From: DASXQK01 sp963724385
Lineage (GTDB): Bacteria > Pseudomonadota > Alphaproteobacteria > Dongiales > Dongiaceae
DNA length: 64,000 nt
NCBI GenBank assembly: GCA_963724385.1
Contig: CAVRUJ010000002.1
Coordinates: 868,001 to 932,000 of the forward strand
Direction: 5' to 3'
Shown: in pieces, positions 9,057 to 15,913 of the stretch
How positions within the stretch are numbered: the stretch's first letter is position 1
Layout: the number at the start of each line of letters is the position of its first letter
Made by a program: the position numbers and the translations under genes
The notes under the pieces: model-generated
The model's database searches: none
What the model was told of the DNA's origin: nothing
The model's input: only the letters and a program-made list of their open reading frames with translations

Positions 9057-9226
9057 CGGGGCTCGAAGATGGCTGATTGATGAGATCGGCGGCGAGTTTG
9101 AACGCTTGGCCCACGGTCAATCGGAAGAGCATGGGCCTTCTCTGAAGTGCTTCGGCAGCGGGCCGCACCAGCTGAAACGCGGGCACCAGCGGGCCGCAAG
9201 CTTCGCTGCCGGCGGCATCGGCTGCT

Positions 9227-10435
9227 TCAGGCACGTACGATGTTATGCTCGGGCCCGAACGGGAATTTCGTGATGTTCTCCGCCCCCGTCTCGGTCACCA
9301 CGAGTATATCGTGCTCTCGGTAGCCGCCGGCGCCGGCCTCCCCTTCCGGCAGCATGATCATAGGTTCCATGGACACGACCATGTTGGGTTTGAGTGTGGT
9401 CTCGATGTCCTCGCGCAGCTCAACTCCAGCTTCGCGACCATAGTAGTGGCAGAGCACGCCAAAGGAGTGCCCGTAGCCGAAGGAGCGGTACTTCAGCAGA
9501 TCGTGCTGGCGGTACATTTCGTTGAGCTCGGCGGCGATGTCGCAGCAGCGCGCGCCCGGCCGGATCAGCTCGAGGCCGCGGCGGTGCACCTGGCAGTTGA
9601 TCTCCCACAGCTTCAGATGAGCGTCGCTCGCATATTCGCAGAACAGAGTCCGCTCCAAGGCCGTGTAGTAGCCAGCGATCATGGGAAAGCAGTTGAGGCT
9701 CAGGATGTCGCCCCTCTGGAGCATACGCGAGGTGACCGGGTTATGGGCCCCGTCGGTGTTGATGCCGGATTGGAACCACGTCCAGGTATCCCTGAGTTCC
9801 CCGTAGGGGAAACGCCGGGCGATCTCGCGCACCATGGCGCCCGTCGAGGCAAGAGCCACTTCATGCTCTTGAACTCCGGCCTTGATGGCCGCTTTGCAAG
9901 CTGCACCTCCGATGTCGGCGATGCGCGCACCCTCGCGGATGAGAGCAATCTCCTCGGCCGACTTGACTGTCCGCATCCACATGGTTGCCGCGCCCACGTC
10001 GACGAATTCGATCCCCGGCAGCGCTTCGGTCAACGCCCGATGATTGTCGAGGGTGACGTGATCAAACTCGATGCCGATGCGTCGGCAACCCTTCATCTCC
10101 TGCTGGACGGCATGGAGGAAATTGTCCTTGCGCCAATCCGTGTAGGCGATGTTGTCGCCAATCGTCCGGCGATAGGGCTGCCCGCCATCGATGCCGGCGC
10201 TGATCGAAATCGCCTTTTCGTCGGTGACGACGAAGCCGTAGCGGCGACCGAAGGAGCAATAGAGGAAGTCAGCGAAGTAGTTGATGTTGTGGTAGGAGGT
10301 CAGCAGCACGGCATCCAACTTCGCCTCGGCCATGTGATGACGCAGATTGCCCCGTCGGCGGTTCATTTCGTCGGGCGAGAACGTCGGTGATACCTTGGCG
10401 CCGTTCCGAAATTTCTGCAGCCGTTCAAGTTCCAT
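9227..10435 (-). CDS. Creatinase (creatine amidinohydrolase), peptidase M24 fold
   Basis: The 402-residue protein matches Pseudomonas creatinase almost block by block: FTSYHNINY-type LLTSYHNINYFADFLYCSFG, SISAGIDGGQPYRRT, DTWTWFQSGINTDGAHNPVT, LSLNCFPMIAGYYTALERT, YGHSFGVLCHYYGREAG and VVSMEPMIMLPEG. His231 corresponds to the catalytic His of the family. The enzyme hydrolyses creatine to sarcosine and urea in the cytoplasm. No sarcosine oxidase, creatininase or urease gene lies nearby, so the pathway must be completed elsewhere. AGGA lies 11-14 bases before the ATG. The gene is convergent with the KOR operon. Confidence 0.93.
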   Translation of the reverse strand: MELERLQKFRNGAKVSPTFSPDEMNRRRGNLRHHMAEAKLDAVLLTSYHNINYFADFLYCSFGRRYGFVVTDEKAISISAGIDGGQPYRRTIGDNIAYTDWRKDNFLHAVQQEMKGCRRIGIEFDHVTLDNHRALTEALPGIEFVDVGAATMWMRTVKSAEEIALIREGARIADIGGAACKAAIKAGVQEHEVALASTGAMVREIARRFPYGELRDTWTWFQSGINTDGAHNPVTSRMLQRGDILSLNCFPMIAGYYTALERTLFCEYASDAHLKLWEINCQVHRRGLELIRPGARCCDIAAELNEMYRQHDLLKYRSFGYGHSFGVLCHYYGREAGVELREDIETTLKPNMVVSMEPMIMLPEGEAGAGGYREHDILVVTETGAENITKFPFGPEHNIVRA

Positions 10436-10716
10436 GGTGATGTTCCTAGCCTCGTTCGCGGACCTGTGCCCTCAAGCCTAGAAGTGTTGCCAAGGGAGTT
10501 CAAACCGGAACTGGATGGCGGCGAACTTGCACCGTTGATGATTCGATCCGGCCGAGGGCTGCTCTCGGAGCGGGCCGATGAGCTGCTTGACGCAAGCTTG
10601 GTCCCACTGCGTTCACAACTCTGTGCCGGTGCCTTGAATCCGGCTGCCGACGGCGCAATCTTCTCGAGGTGACGTTTTTTGGCCTCCCGATGTTGGAAAT
10701 ATCGATGCCGCCCCGA

Positions 10717-11169
10717 ATGTCGAATACTACCCCTGCTCCAAGTGTCACTCGGAGGCTGCCTTCTCTGATGATCTTGGTGCCGGCGGTGGTGCTCAACCTC
10801 ATCACCTCATCGCCGGCACAGGACCTGCGGGCGAGCCTGATGGCCTACCTGTACGCTCCCGTTACCGATGTCACGAGCCGGTTCGGCACGCCCAAGTATA
10901 GCCAACACCTGGCCAACGGCGATGCGATCCTGGTCTACGAATGGTCTCGATCCGAGACCCAGGGCGGCTACACGGTCAGCAATGCAGAGCCGCTCTATCC
11001 CACCGGGCTTGCCGCCGGCTTACCCTATTCGGGAAGTCCGATAGGAACCGCTCGACGGTACATTCCAATGCAGATCGTGGAACTCCCTTGTGAAGCCCGC
11101 TTCACCGTGGGCAAAGATGAACAGGTGCGGGAGATCAGCTGGGATGGCGAAGGGTGCCTGATCAACTGA
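10717..11169 (+). CDS. Exported hypothetical protein with Cys-containing C-terminus
   Basis: From the Met at 10717 the protein opens with a basic then hydrophobic segment (TRRLPSLMILVPAVVLNLI) ending SSPAQ, a plausible signal peptide. The mature part carries a DVTSRFGTPKYSQ motif, a strand-rich YEWSR and a C-terminal ARFTVGKDEQVREISWDGEGC. Many short alphaproteobacterial exported proteins share a GTPD...YTW...C...I..W.G..C pattern; no function is known. An earlier Met at 10669 adds 16 unconserved residues. Confidence 0.6.
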   Translation: MSNTTPAPSVTRRLPSLMILVPAVVLNLITSSPAQDLRASLMAYLYAPVTDVTSRFGTPKYSQHLANGDAILVYEWSRSETQGGYTVSNAEPLYPTGLAAGLPYSGSPIGTARRYIPMQIVELPCEARFTVGKDEQVREISWDGEGCLIN

Positions 11170-11570
11170 TGGAAGCCGCCTTCTCCTTATCCGAGGAGAG
11201 CCGCTGCCAGCCGATTGGATCTATGGTTGAACAAATAGGCAGGCGTTCACCAGACAGCGTTCCATCTCTCAACGAGAAATCAGCCTGTTCCTGGCCAAAC
11301 ACGGATAATCTTGCATCGGGAACCGCAGAAAGCTGACCTTGTCCAGCATCCGAACTCACGGAAGACATCTCGCGCTGGATGACGGTAGATCCGTGTTGCC
11401 CGAGAGCACACGGGAGAGCGCTGAAGTAGCGGTGGGCCTATTCATCGACAGAGGGCCGGGGTGCGCAGAGAGGTTCGGACGAATAAGCGAGCCACAGAAT
11501 ATTATCTTGCTCGCCTTGATCCGTGGCGGCTAGGCACAATGTCTACAGATGGGGGACAGGAGGCGACAAG
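11170..11570. other. 401-bp stretch without a supported gene
   Basis: Short open frames exist on both strands but none has a good ribosome site together with recognisable sequence. No terminator or repeat was seen. Confidence 0.5.
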
Positions 11571-11756
11571 ATGTTGCATATATTCGCGGCTCGTAAACCC
11601 GAGTCAGCCGCCGCTTTGCATTGGGTCTGGGCTTCCACTCGCGAAGAGGCTGAGCGCCGTCGCGTGGCCCTGGCGGCGAAGGGAGAGCTCGTCAGCCAGA
11701 TCAGAGAAGCTGCTTCGGGCGAACCAAGCTTCTTCGACTTACAGACCCTGATGTAA
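11571..11756 (+). CDS. Small orphan protein, 61 residues
   Basis: The ATG at 11571 follows a strong Shine-Dalgarno (AGGAGG, spacing 7). The product MLHIFAARKPESAAALHWVW continues with a charged helix (TREEAERRRVALAAKGEL) and ends SFFDLQTLM. No family is recognised. It is convergent with the zinc-ribbon micro-gene at 11778. Confidence 0.5.
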   Translation: MLHIFAARKPESAAALHWVWASTREEAERRRVALAAKGELVSQIREAASGEPSFFDLQTLM

Positions 11757-11777
11757 GGCCGCCGCGGAGCCACAAGC

Positions 11778-11936
11778 CTATGCGCCCTGACGTGCCACCA
11801 ACAGCTTTGAAATAGTCGGACAGCGCTGCTTGTCGCAGGAACACCGGAACCGCCGGCCGCTATAGGACAGCCCGGGCGGGAAGGCCGCCAGGTCAATCGT
11901 CCCCAACCGCTCGCAACGCCAGCAGGATACGTCCAT
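11778..11936 (-). CDS. Zinc-ribbon micro-protein, 52 residues (family B, intact copy)
   Basis: The product starts MDVSCWRCERLGTIDLAAFP and continues GLSYSGRRFRCSCDKQRC, ending PTISKLLVARQGA. CxxC at 5-8 and CxC plus a third Cys at 32-39 make a compact zinc-binding site. The protein at 43761-44000 has the same plan (VSCRRCERSVTIDLAAFP, FIGRRFRCRCGERCWPSIS), and three fragments of the second half occur at 42698, 44433 and 45697. An in-frame stop lies 30 bases upstream, so the ATG at 11936 is the only sensible start. Function is unknown; nucleic-acid or metal binding is possible. Confidence 0.65.
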   Translation of the reverse strand: MDVSCWRCERLGTIDLAAFPPGLSYSGRRFRCSCDKQRCPTISKLLVARQGA

Positions 11937-11963
11937 CCGGTAGCAGAAGCGGACCGGCGGCGG

Positions 11964-12164
11964 TCAACCCGGCTTTGTGGGCGCCCGAGGCCTTTCCTTG
12001 CTGGCGGCCATCGCAGCCTTCCACTTTTCGTCGGCGATCCAGGCTCGCGCGTCGGCCTCCCGGTCGAATGGGGTTACGATTCGACCCACTTCGTCGGGGC
12101 CGGTGACTTCGACCGCGTAGCTGCGATCCCGCTGCCAGATGATCTTGTAGGTGGTGTCGGACAT
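11964..12164 (-). CDS. SEAEAEAW-family micro-protein, copy 1 (66 residues)
   Basis: The pattern is YKIIWQRDRSYAVEVTGPD, then IVTPFDREADARAWIADEKW and a basic tail. It shares the layout of six other proteins in the window: a first strand with Y(R/K)(I/V)(I/V), a second strand YAVEV, a turn, then a hydrophobic-GF-(S/T)EAEAEAW(I/A)A helix. Here the helix reads READARAW, the most divergent copy. The predicted fold is a beta-hairpin followed by a helix. Function is unknown. Confidence 0.6.
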   Translation of the reverse strand: MSDTTYKIIWQRDRSYAVEVTGPDEVGRIVTPFDREADARAWIADEKWKAAMAASKERPRAPTKPG

Positions 12165-12255
12165 GGCGGAAGTATGGGCCGGTTAGGTGGGATAGCAACA
12201 GGGGCGCCGACTGATGCTACGGTGTTCCAGGCAATTCGGGTGGCAGGGCAACGCC

Positions 12256-12531
12256 GTGGCTAGCACCAGCGCTCAACGGGTGTACTCGGAAATCGGAAGG
12301 ATCGCGCAATCGGATCTCCCGCTCCGGGAACGGCGCGCGGAGGCCGCGAAGAGGATCACTCAATTCAAGGCTGATCTTGTGGTTGCTCGCATTCAGCCGA
12401 GAGAGGCCGAAAGGCTGAAAGAGAATCTCCGGAGAGTTCTACAGCGGGGCGCCACGCAGCACGATCTCACGGCCGAACTAAACAGCGTCTATGCGGAAGC
12501 CCTCGATGTCCTTATGGGCCAGACGCGTTAA
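12256..12531 (+). CDS. Helical orphan protein with a paralogue at 43409-43684
   Basis: The conserved part begins ASTSAQRVYSEIGRIAQSDL and contains ERRAEAAKRITQFKADL, RLKENLRRVLQ and a final DLTAELNSVYAEALDVLMG. The protein at 43409-43684 matches from NEVFTDIDEITHSGDLLKERQ to FDTVFRSALDRLSG, so the two are paralogues. The GTG at 12256 has GGCAGGG upstream and fits the start of the homology; an ATG at 12214 adds 14 residues. It is predicted to be all-helical and coiled-coil-like. No function is recognised. Confidence 0.55.
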   Translation: MASTSAQRVYSEIGRIAQSDLPLRERRAEAAKRITQFKADLVVARIQPREAERLKENLRRVLQRGATQHDLTAELNSVYAEALDVLMGQTR

Positions 12532-12569
12532 TAACCAAAGAAACACTCCAACAGAACGAGGACGGGCCC

Positions 12570-12794
12570 GTGGCCTATGAAGCGCACGTCTGGCTGACAC
12601 GGCGGCCCGGGGAAGGGCGAACTGATCTCGGCATAATCGAGGTCCATCCCAAGCCCCAGAGAGACGTCCATGTCAGTTTTGAGTATGAGGGCAAGCCTCA
12701 GCGAGGCCTTGTCGATCAGATCGATCCGTATGATTGGGAGAAGCGGCCCGGGATTGTCCCGAGAATTCATGTGCGGTTGAGCGAGGACGATTAG
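12570..12794 (+). CDS. Small orphan protein, 74 residues
   Basis: A GTG start follows GAGGACGGGCCC. The protein reads AYEAHVWLTRRPGEGRTDLG, then a strand-rich middle (RDVHVSFEYEGKPQRGLVD) and PGIVPRIHVRLSEDD. Short alphaproteobacterial proteins with HVWLTR...P.IHV belong to an uncharacterised family. It sits 39 bases after the helical orphan gene and may be co-transcribed. Confidence 0.55.
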   Translation: MAYEAHVWLTRRPGEGRTDLGIIEVHPKPQRDVHVSFEYEGKPQRGLVDQIDPYDWEKRPGIVPRIHVRLSEDD

Positions 12795-12805
12795 CCGGCA
12801 AAGAA

Positions 12806-12829
12806 AAGCCCCGCTGTCCGGGACAGGGC
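12806..12829. terminator. Candidate bidirectional terminator hairpin
   Basis: A CTGTCC/GGACAG stem flanked by GCC/GGC lies between two convergent small genes and overlaps their ends. There is an A-rich run on the left (AAGAAAA) but no long T-run on the right, so it is only a candidate. Confidence 0.4.
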
Positions 12830-13053
12830 TACAGGCGCTCAAATTCGCCGAGGCTTAAACCAAGAGCGGCGATATTCTCGGCCGGAATCGACCCGATCGC
12901 TTCGACCAAATCATCGTGAGCGGCTCCTATGCCTTCCCTAACGATCGCCACCGCTTTGGCTTGGTCAGGCTCCGCCACGGCATAAAGCAGGGAGTCTCCT
13001 GCCAATCCCTTGATCTTTACTTGAACCGTCTGGCCTGCGATGGCATGCGCCAC
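12829..13053 (-). CDS. Small orphan protein, 74 residues
   Basis: The GTG-started product contains VQVKIKGLAGDSLLYAVAEP, then DQAKAVAIVREGIGAAHDD and ends ENIAALGLSLGEFERL. Proteins of this length with an AVAE..KA..IV...I....D..EA.G.(I/L)....VAALGL..GE pattern are common in Bradyrhizobium-like genomes and uncharacterised. It is convergent with the 12570 gene. Confidence 0.55.
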   Translation of the reverse strand: MAHAIAGQTVQVKIKGLAGDSLLYAVAEPDQAKAVAIVREGIGAAHDDLVEAIGSIPAENIAALGLSLGEFERL

Positions 13054-13224
13054 GCTGCAATTATGGCATACAGGGGTGGGATCGCAATCCGTAGGGTCCC
13101 AGCCCCGGCACGCTCGCCCGGGGGTTGCGTCAAGCGCCTACGGGTGTAGGTAGTGGGGCAGTTTGAAACTTGAACGGATTCGGCTCCAGTTTGCGATCCT
13201 CCGCATCCATACCATATTGTGCAT

Positions 13225-13410
13225 ATGGATAGTGACCCGCTTCCGGCCGGAACAGCATATCGCGTGGTCAGGGTAAACCATGCTATCGGCGTTGAGATAG
13301 CAAGGCCGGGGAAGGTTCCCTATATCGTCATCGGCCTTAAGAGCGAAGCTGAGGCAGAACAGTGGATCAAGCAACAGCGCAAAGAGACAGCGGGGACTAG
13401 TGGCCACTAA
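13225..13410 (+). CDS. SEAEAEAW-family micro-protein, copy 2
   Basis: From the Met at 13225 (another lies at 13219) the protein reads MDSDPLPAGTAYRVVRVNHA, then IGVEIARPGKVPYIVIGLKS followed by EAEAEQWIKQQRKE. It has the family's two strands and the EAEAEQW helix. Its stop overlaps the GTG of the 37-residue gene at 13400, which in turn overlaps the next family member at 13510, giving a coupled three-gene micro-operon. Confidence 0.6.
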   Translation: MDSDPLPAGTAYRVVRVNHAIGVEIARPGKVPYIVIGLKSEAEAEQWIKQQRKETAGTSGH

Positions 13411-13513
13411 GCGCCTCAAGCGCCCTCGCGATCCCATCGCCCTAGCGAAGCTCATTGGAGATATCGCAACGAGGCAGATCGCTTCTAGGCATGTTGCACT
13501 TGCGCCACCATGA
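13400..13513 (+). CDS. 37-residue micro-protein, KRPRDPIALAKLIGDIAT type
   Basis: The GTG at 13400 overlaps the preceding stop, and the TGA at 13511 overlaps the ATG at 13510 (ATGA). The product is basic at the N-terminus (TKRLKRPRDP), followed by IALAKLIGDIAT. The phrase RPRDP..LAKLI.DIATG is known to me from short rhizobial proteins of unknown function. The double start/stop overlap is good evidence that it is translated. The family usually continues a little further, so it may be shortened. Confidence 0.5.
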   Translation: MATKRLKRPRDPIALAKLIGDIATRQIASRHVALAPP

Positions 13514-13701
13514 AAATCCGCTACCGCATCATCCCCCAAGACGATGGCACCTATTCCATTGAAGTGAGGGAGGGCGCGTCGAACCCATACATCGTCCCTG
13601 GCTTCAAGTCCGAGGCAGAAGCGGAGACTTGGGCTGCTGACCGCGCTGGCAAGAGCATGGACCAGTGGGAGCGCCAGCCCACCCCAGATCGGCGATACTG
13701 A
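13510..13701 (+). CDS. SEAEAEAW-family micro-protein, copy 3
   Basis: The 63-residue product MKIRYRIIPQDDGTYSIEVR continues to NPYIVPGFKSEAEAETWAAD and a tail with MDQWERQP. The tail matches that of copy 6 (GIDQWERRVDRP at 28713-28913), so these two form a subfamily. It is translationally coupled to the 37-residue gene before it. A fold of two strands and a helix is predicted; function is unknown. Confidence 0.65.
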   Translation: MKIRYRIIPQDDGTYSIEVREGASNPYIVPGFKSEAEAETWAADRAGKSMDQWERQPTPDRRY

Positions 13702-13738
13702 CTGCTACCAGACGCATCAAGTCCAATCGAGGGTAACC

Positions 13739-13819
13739 ATGCGGGTATCAGCCATCGCAATCCTGGTTGCCGTCGCTGTCTTGGCCGTCATTGGGTTGCT
13801 GGGCTATTTCGTGCCGTGA
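13739..13819 (+). CDS. Single-helix membrane micro-peptide, 26 residues
   Basis: The ATG at 13739 follows GAGGG with a spacing of 5. It encodes MRVSAIAILVAVAVLAVIGL then LGYFVP and stops. The whole peptide after Arg2 is one transmembrane helix. Proteins of this size cannot be verified by homology by eye; the good ribosome site and clean hydrophobic pattern support it. Confidence 0.45.
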   Translation: MRVSAIAILVAVAVLAVIGLLGYFVP

Positions 13820-13908
13820 GCAGCCGACCCCGGCGCGCTCGATCCGGAGTTTTGCTAACAGGCCGCAGTCCAATTGACTGAATAGCTCGATCGGCATGTA
13901 ATCAATCC

Positions 13909-14361
13909 ATGAGCGAGATGGCCCATCAGAAGACCGACGATGAGCTCCGGCATTTGCTCGACGAGCCCGGCCTCTGGCTGATCTATGGGGGCGGCGTTTT
14001 GGCCGAGGAAGTCTCTCTCCGGAATGCCCTGCTGCATGCTCGGGATCTACTGGCTAGGGGCAGCTCAATCAGCGAAATAATCAAGACCCCAGGTAAGGGA
14101 CTTGTGGTTCCTGCTCCTCAAATTCTCCGGCTGCTGGAGCTGCCTGACTTCGCGACCCCAAAAGCGGCAACGGGACGCAAAGCCAAGACGACCGCCAAGC
14201 CAAGATCGGCGCCACACAAAGTGCGCAAGGTTACAAAGCCGAAGGCGCGTAAGAAGCTTGCGCGGAAGCCCAAAGTGAAGCTCGCTCGGGAAGTCGCGCG
14301 TCCGACTAGCGCGCCACGCCGCACCGCGCGCAGTCAAAGTCGGAGCCGTCGAGGGCGCTAA
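13909..14361 (+). CDS. LDxPGxW-family protein with a Lys/Arg-rich histone-like tail, copy 2
   Basis: Residues 1-85 (DDELRHLLDEPGLWLIYGGG... SLRNALLHARDLL... APQILRLLELP) are homologous to the 85-residue protein at 2941-3198. Residues 86-150 form a low-complexity basic tail rich in K, R, A and P (RKAKTTAKPRSAPHK, KPKARKKLARKPK, RSQSRSRRGR), like histone H1 or AlgP-type proteins. DNA or RNA binding through the tail is a fair inference. A family member lies nine bases downstream. The ribosome site is weak. Confidence 0.6.
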   Translation: MSEMAHQKTDDELRHLLDEPGLWLIYGGGVLAEEVSLRNALLHARDLLARGSSISEIIKTPGKGLVVPAPQILRLLELPDFATPKAATGRKAKTTAKPRSAPHKVRKVTKPKARKKLARKPKVKLAREVARPTSAPRRTARSQSRSRRGR

Positions 14362-14370
14362 CCCCGATCT

Positions 14371-14544
14371 ATGTCGCGAGAACCTGTCCAGCGGAACGAG
14401 CGCATTGCCTACAAGGTCGTTAGGCATAGAGGCCCCGCCTACGCAGTCGAGATCACCGAGCGTAGCCGCCCCGTGCGCATCGTCAGCGGCTTCAGATCAA
14501 GAGCCAAGGCCGAATCGTGGATTACTGCGGAAATGATGGCCTGA
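14371..14544 (+). CDS. SEAEAEAW-family micro-protein, copy 4 (57 residues)
   Basis: The ATG at 14371 starts MSREPVQRNERIAYKVVRHR, followed by GPAYAVEITERSRPVRIVSG and FRSRAKAESWITAEMMA. The strand-strand-helix plan and the KAESWI helix match the family. It begins nine bases after the Lys/Arg-tailed protein and is likely co-transcribed with it. Confidence 0.6.
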   Translation: MSREPVQRNERIAYKVVRHRGPAYAVEITERSRPVRIVSGFRSRAKAESWITAEMMA

Positions 14545-14625
14545 CCTCAATCAGGCGAGAAGCGTAACGAGTAGGCCGCGTGGCGCGACACGTACTAACC
14601 AGAAAGTAGCGGCAGAGGAGGCACA

Positions 14626-14835
14626 ATGGCAAAAGCTCCGAGCGAGGAATTTATGACCGTTACGGTTCTACGGTGCTGGGGAGTGACCCCGGCGGCCGGG
14701 GGCGCCTCGTTGGTCCTAGAGACGCGCGAATGGGGGAAAGTCGCATTCACGCTCAACCCCGATGTTGTTGTAGAGCTTCAGCGTGCCCTGAGCGAGGCCG
14801 AGGCATTGCTGAAAAAGGCATCGGGACGCACATAG
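14626..14835 (+). CDS. Small orphan protein, 69 residues
   Basis: A strong AGGAGG site precedes the ATG. The protein reads MAKAPSEEFMTVTVLRCWGV, then ASLVLETREWGKVAFTLNPD and a C-terminal helix VELQRALSEAEALLKKAS. A strand-rich front and a helical end are predicted. No family is recognised. The next gene starts four bases after its stop, suggesting an operon. Confidence 0.55.
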   Translation: MAKAPSEEFMTVTVLRCWGVTPAAGGASLVLETREWGKVAFTLNPDVVVELQRALSEAEALLKKASGRT

Positions 14836-14839
14836 CCGC

Positions 14840-15112
14840 ATGCGAACCTACCCCGTCATAGCCTGGACAATCTGGCGCGATGCGAAAGGCAGCCACATCC
14901 CAGCACAGACGCAGGAGATCGGCGCACTCGGGAGGCTTGGCCGCGCCCTGTACTGGGCTGGCGTTGTGTTTGGGGTGCTGCTCGGGTCGGGATTTGCCAC
15001 GTTGGCCTGGACGCCTGCAGATCCTCGCCCGGCAGCAATAGGGGCAGCGGTTGGCTTCCTCATGCCCTTCCTGACGGGCAGAGCGGCTCTGTGCGTACTG
15101 GCAGGGGAGTAA
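14840..15112 (+). CDS. Two-helix membrane protein, 90 residues
   Basis: An N-terminal charged stretch is followed by hydrophobic segments at about 39-57 (ALYWAGVVFGVLLGSGFATL) and 65-86 (AAIGAAVGFLMPFL...ALCVLAG). No family is recognised. It is closely coupled to the preceding gene and is followed by insertion-sequence debris. Confidence 0.45.
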   Translation: MRTYPVIAWTIWRDAKGSHIPAQTQEIGALGRLGRALYWAGVVFGVLLGSGFATLAWTPADPRPAAIGAAVGFLMPFLTGRAALCVLAGE

Positions 15113-15149
15113 GCGGTGGACCAATCACTCATTTGGCCAGTCGGCCGGG

Positions 15150-15295
15150 TGTCCCTACTGAAAACTAGATTCGAGCATAGCGATGATGGAGGCCGGCTAC
15201 GACGGGCTCGGCAATGATATGACCGACCCGTTCGATCGAACGGCCGATCGGCGAATCCTTCCCGAGGGCGAGGTGCGTGCGGGCCTGGTTGTAGT
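15150..15295 (-). mobile_element. 3' remnant of an integrase-core IS (same family as 48294-49344)
   Basis: Starting with TGTCCCTACTGAAAACTAG, nearly the terminal repeat found at 49344, the minus strand reads NQARTHLALG, RSIERVGHIIAE and a C-terminal AGLHHRYARI. That is the last 40 or so residues of the transposase at 48311. The rest of the element is missing. It is cut at 15295 by a second remnant. Confidence 0.7.
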
Positions 15296-15390
15296 TGTCT
15301 CTATCGAAAATCAGATCCGGACGTACTCGTGATGCAGCCCACCGAGATGGGGCTTGACCATGATCCGACCAATGGTTTCGGCCATGCCGA
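15296..15390 (-). mobile_element. 3' remnant of a second integrase-core IS (same family as 32246-33341)
   Basis: It begins with TGTCTCTATCGAAAATCAG, close to the end repeat at 32246 (TGTCCCTATCGCAAATCAG). The minus strand encodes ETIGRIMVKPHLGGLHHEYV ending RI, the C-terminus of the 32261 transposase. It directly abuts the first remnant, so one element probably inserted into the other before both decayed. Confidence 0.65.
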
Positions 15391-15514
15391 GGGCTATGGG
15401 AAGAGCGCCCGAGAAGAAACTAAGCCTGAATGCCCTCTGTTTGCTATCATCGATACACAATCGAGAGGAGGTCGCCTACTCGCCAACTTTCGAGAAAGCG
15501 GCTAGGGGGAACCG

Positions 15515-15700
15515 ATGCATGCTTCCGATTTGATCCCGGAATGGGAACAAGCCTGCGAATCATTCCGGCAAGAGATTGAGTATGTCCAGACCAAGGTTCT
15601 CAACCCGGCGCTCCCGGTTGCGGTCCTAGAAGCTTACATAGCGGATCTGGAGTCGCTGATTGCCATTTTTCACAATCGGCGCTCTGCGATTTCTCACTAA
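15515..15700 (+). CDS. Small orphan protein, 61 residues
   Basis: The ATG follows AGGGGGAA. The product MHASDLIPEWEQACESFRQE continues with a helical EYVQTKVLNPALPVAVLEAY and ADLESLIAIF. It is acidic and helical with no recognised family. It lies between IS debris and a LuxR-type regulator on the other strand. Confidence 0.45.
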   Translation: MHASDLIPEWEQACESFRQEIEYVQTKVLNPALPVAVLEAYIADLESLIAIFHNRRSAISH

Positions 15701-15913
15701 CGGTCAAAGGACCTCGAGCGGAAATAAGGCCCGCGGCTGTAATCAGTGCCGTCATCATGGCGGCAAAGATCGCTACCGGAGGGATCTATTAAAAGCCGCC
15801 GCCGGCGAAGTTCGCGTTAATCTGCATTATAGCCCTGCGCGCCCGCCGCACTTCTGGACGCCGTTACATGTGGCGCAGATTGAAAGACTCTATGTGGGTT
15901 CTTCCGAAGGTGC

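Noticed and set aside
8701..9273. A 190-codon plus-strand open frame as an intact gene
   Set aside because: Only its middle resembles the end of a LysR protein; the rest is out of frame. The region is better explained as a decayed LysR gene.
9245..10390. Long open frame (381 codons) on the plus strand
   Set aside because: It is antisense to the creatinase gene, whose translation is unmistakable; high GC keeps the opposite strand open.
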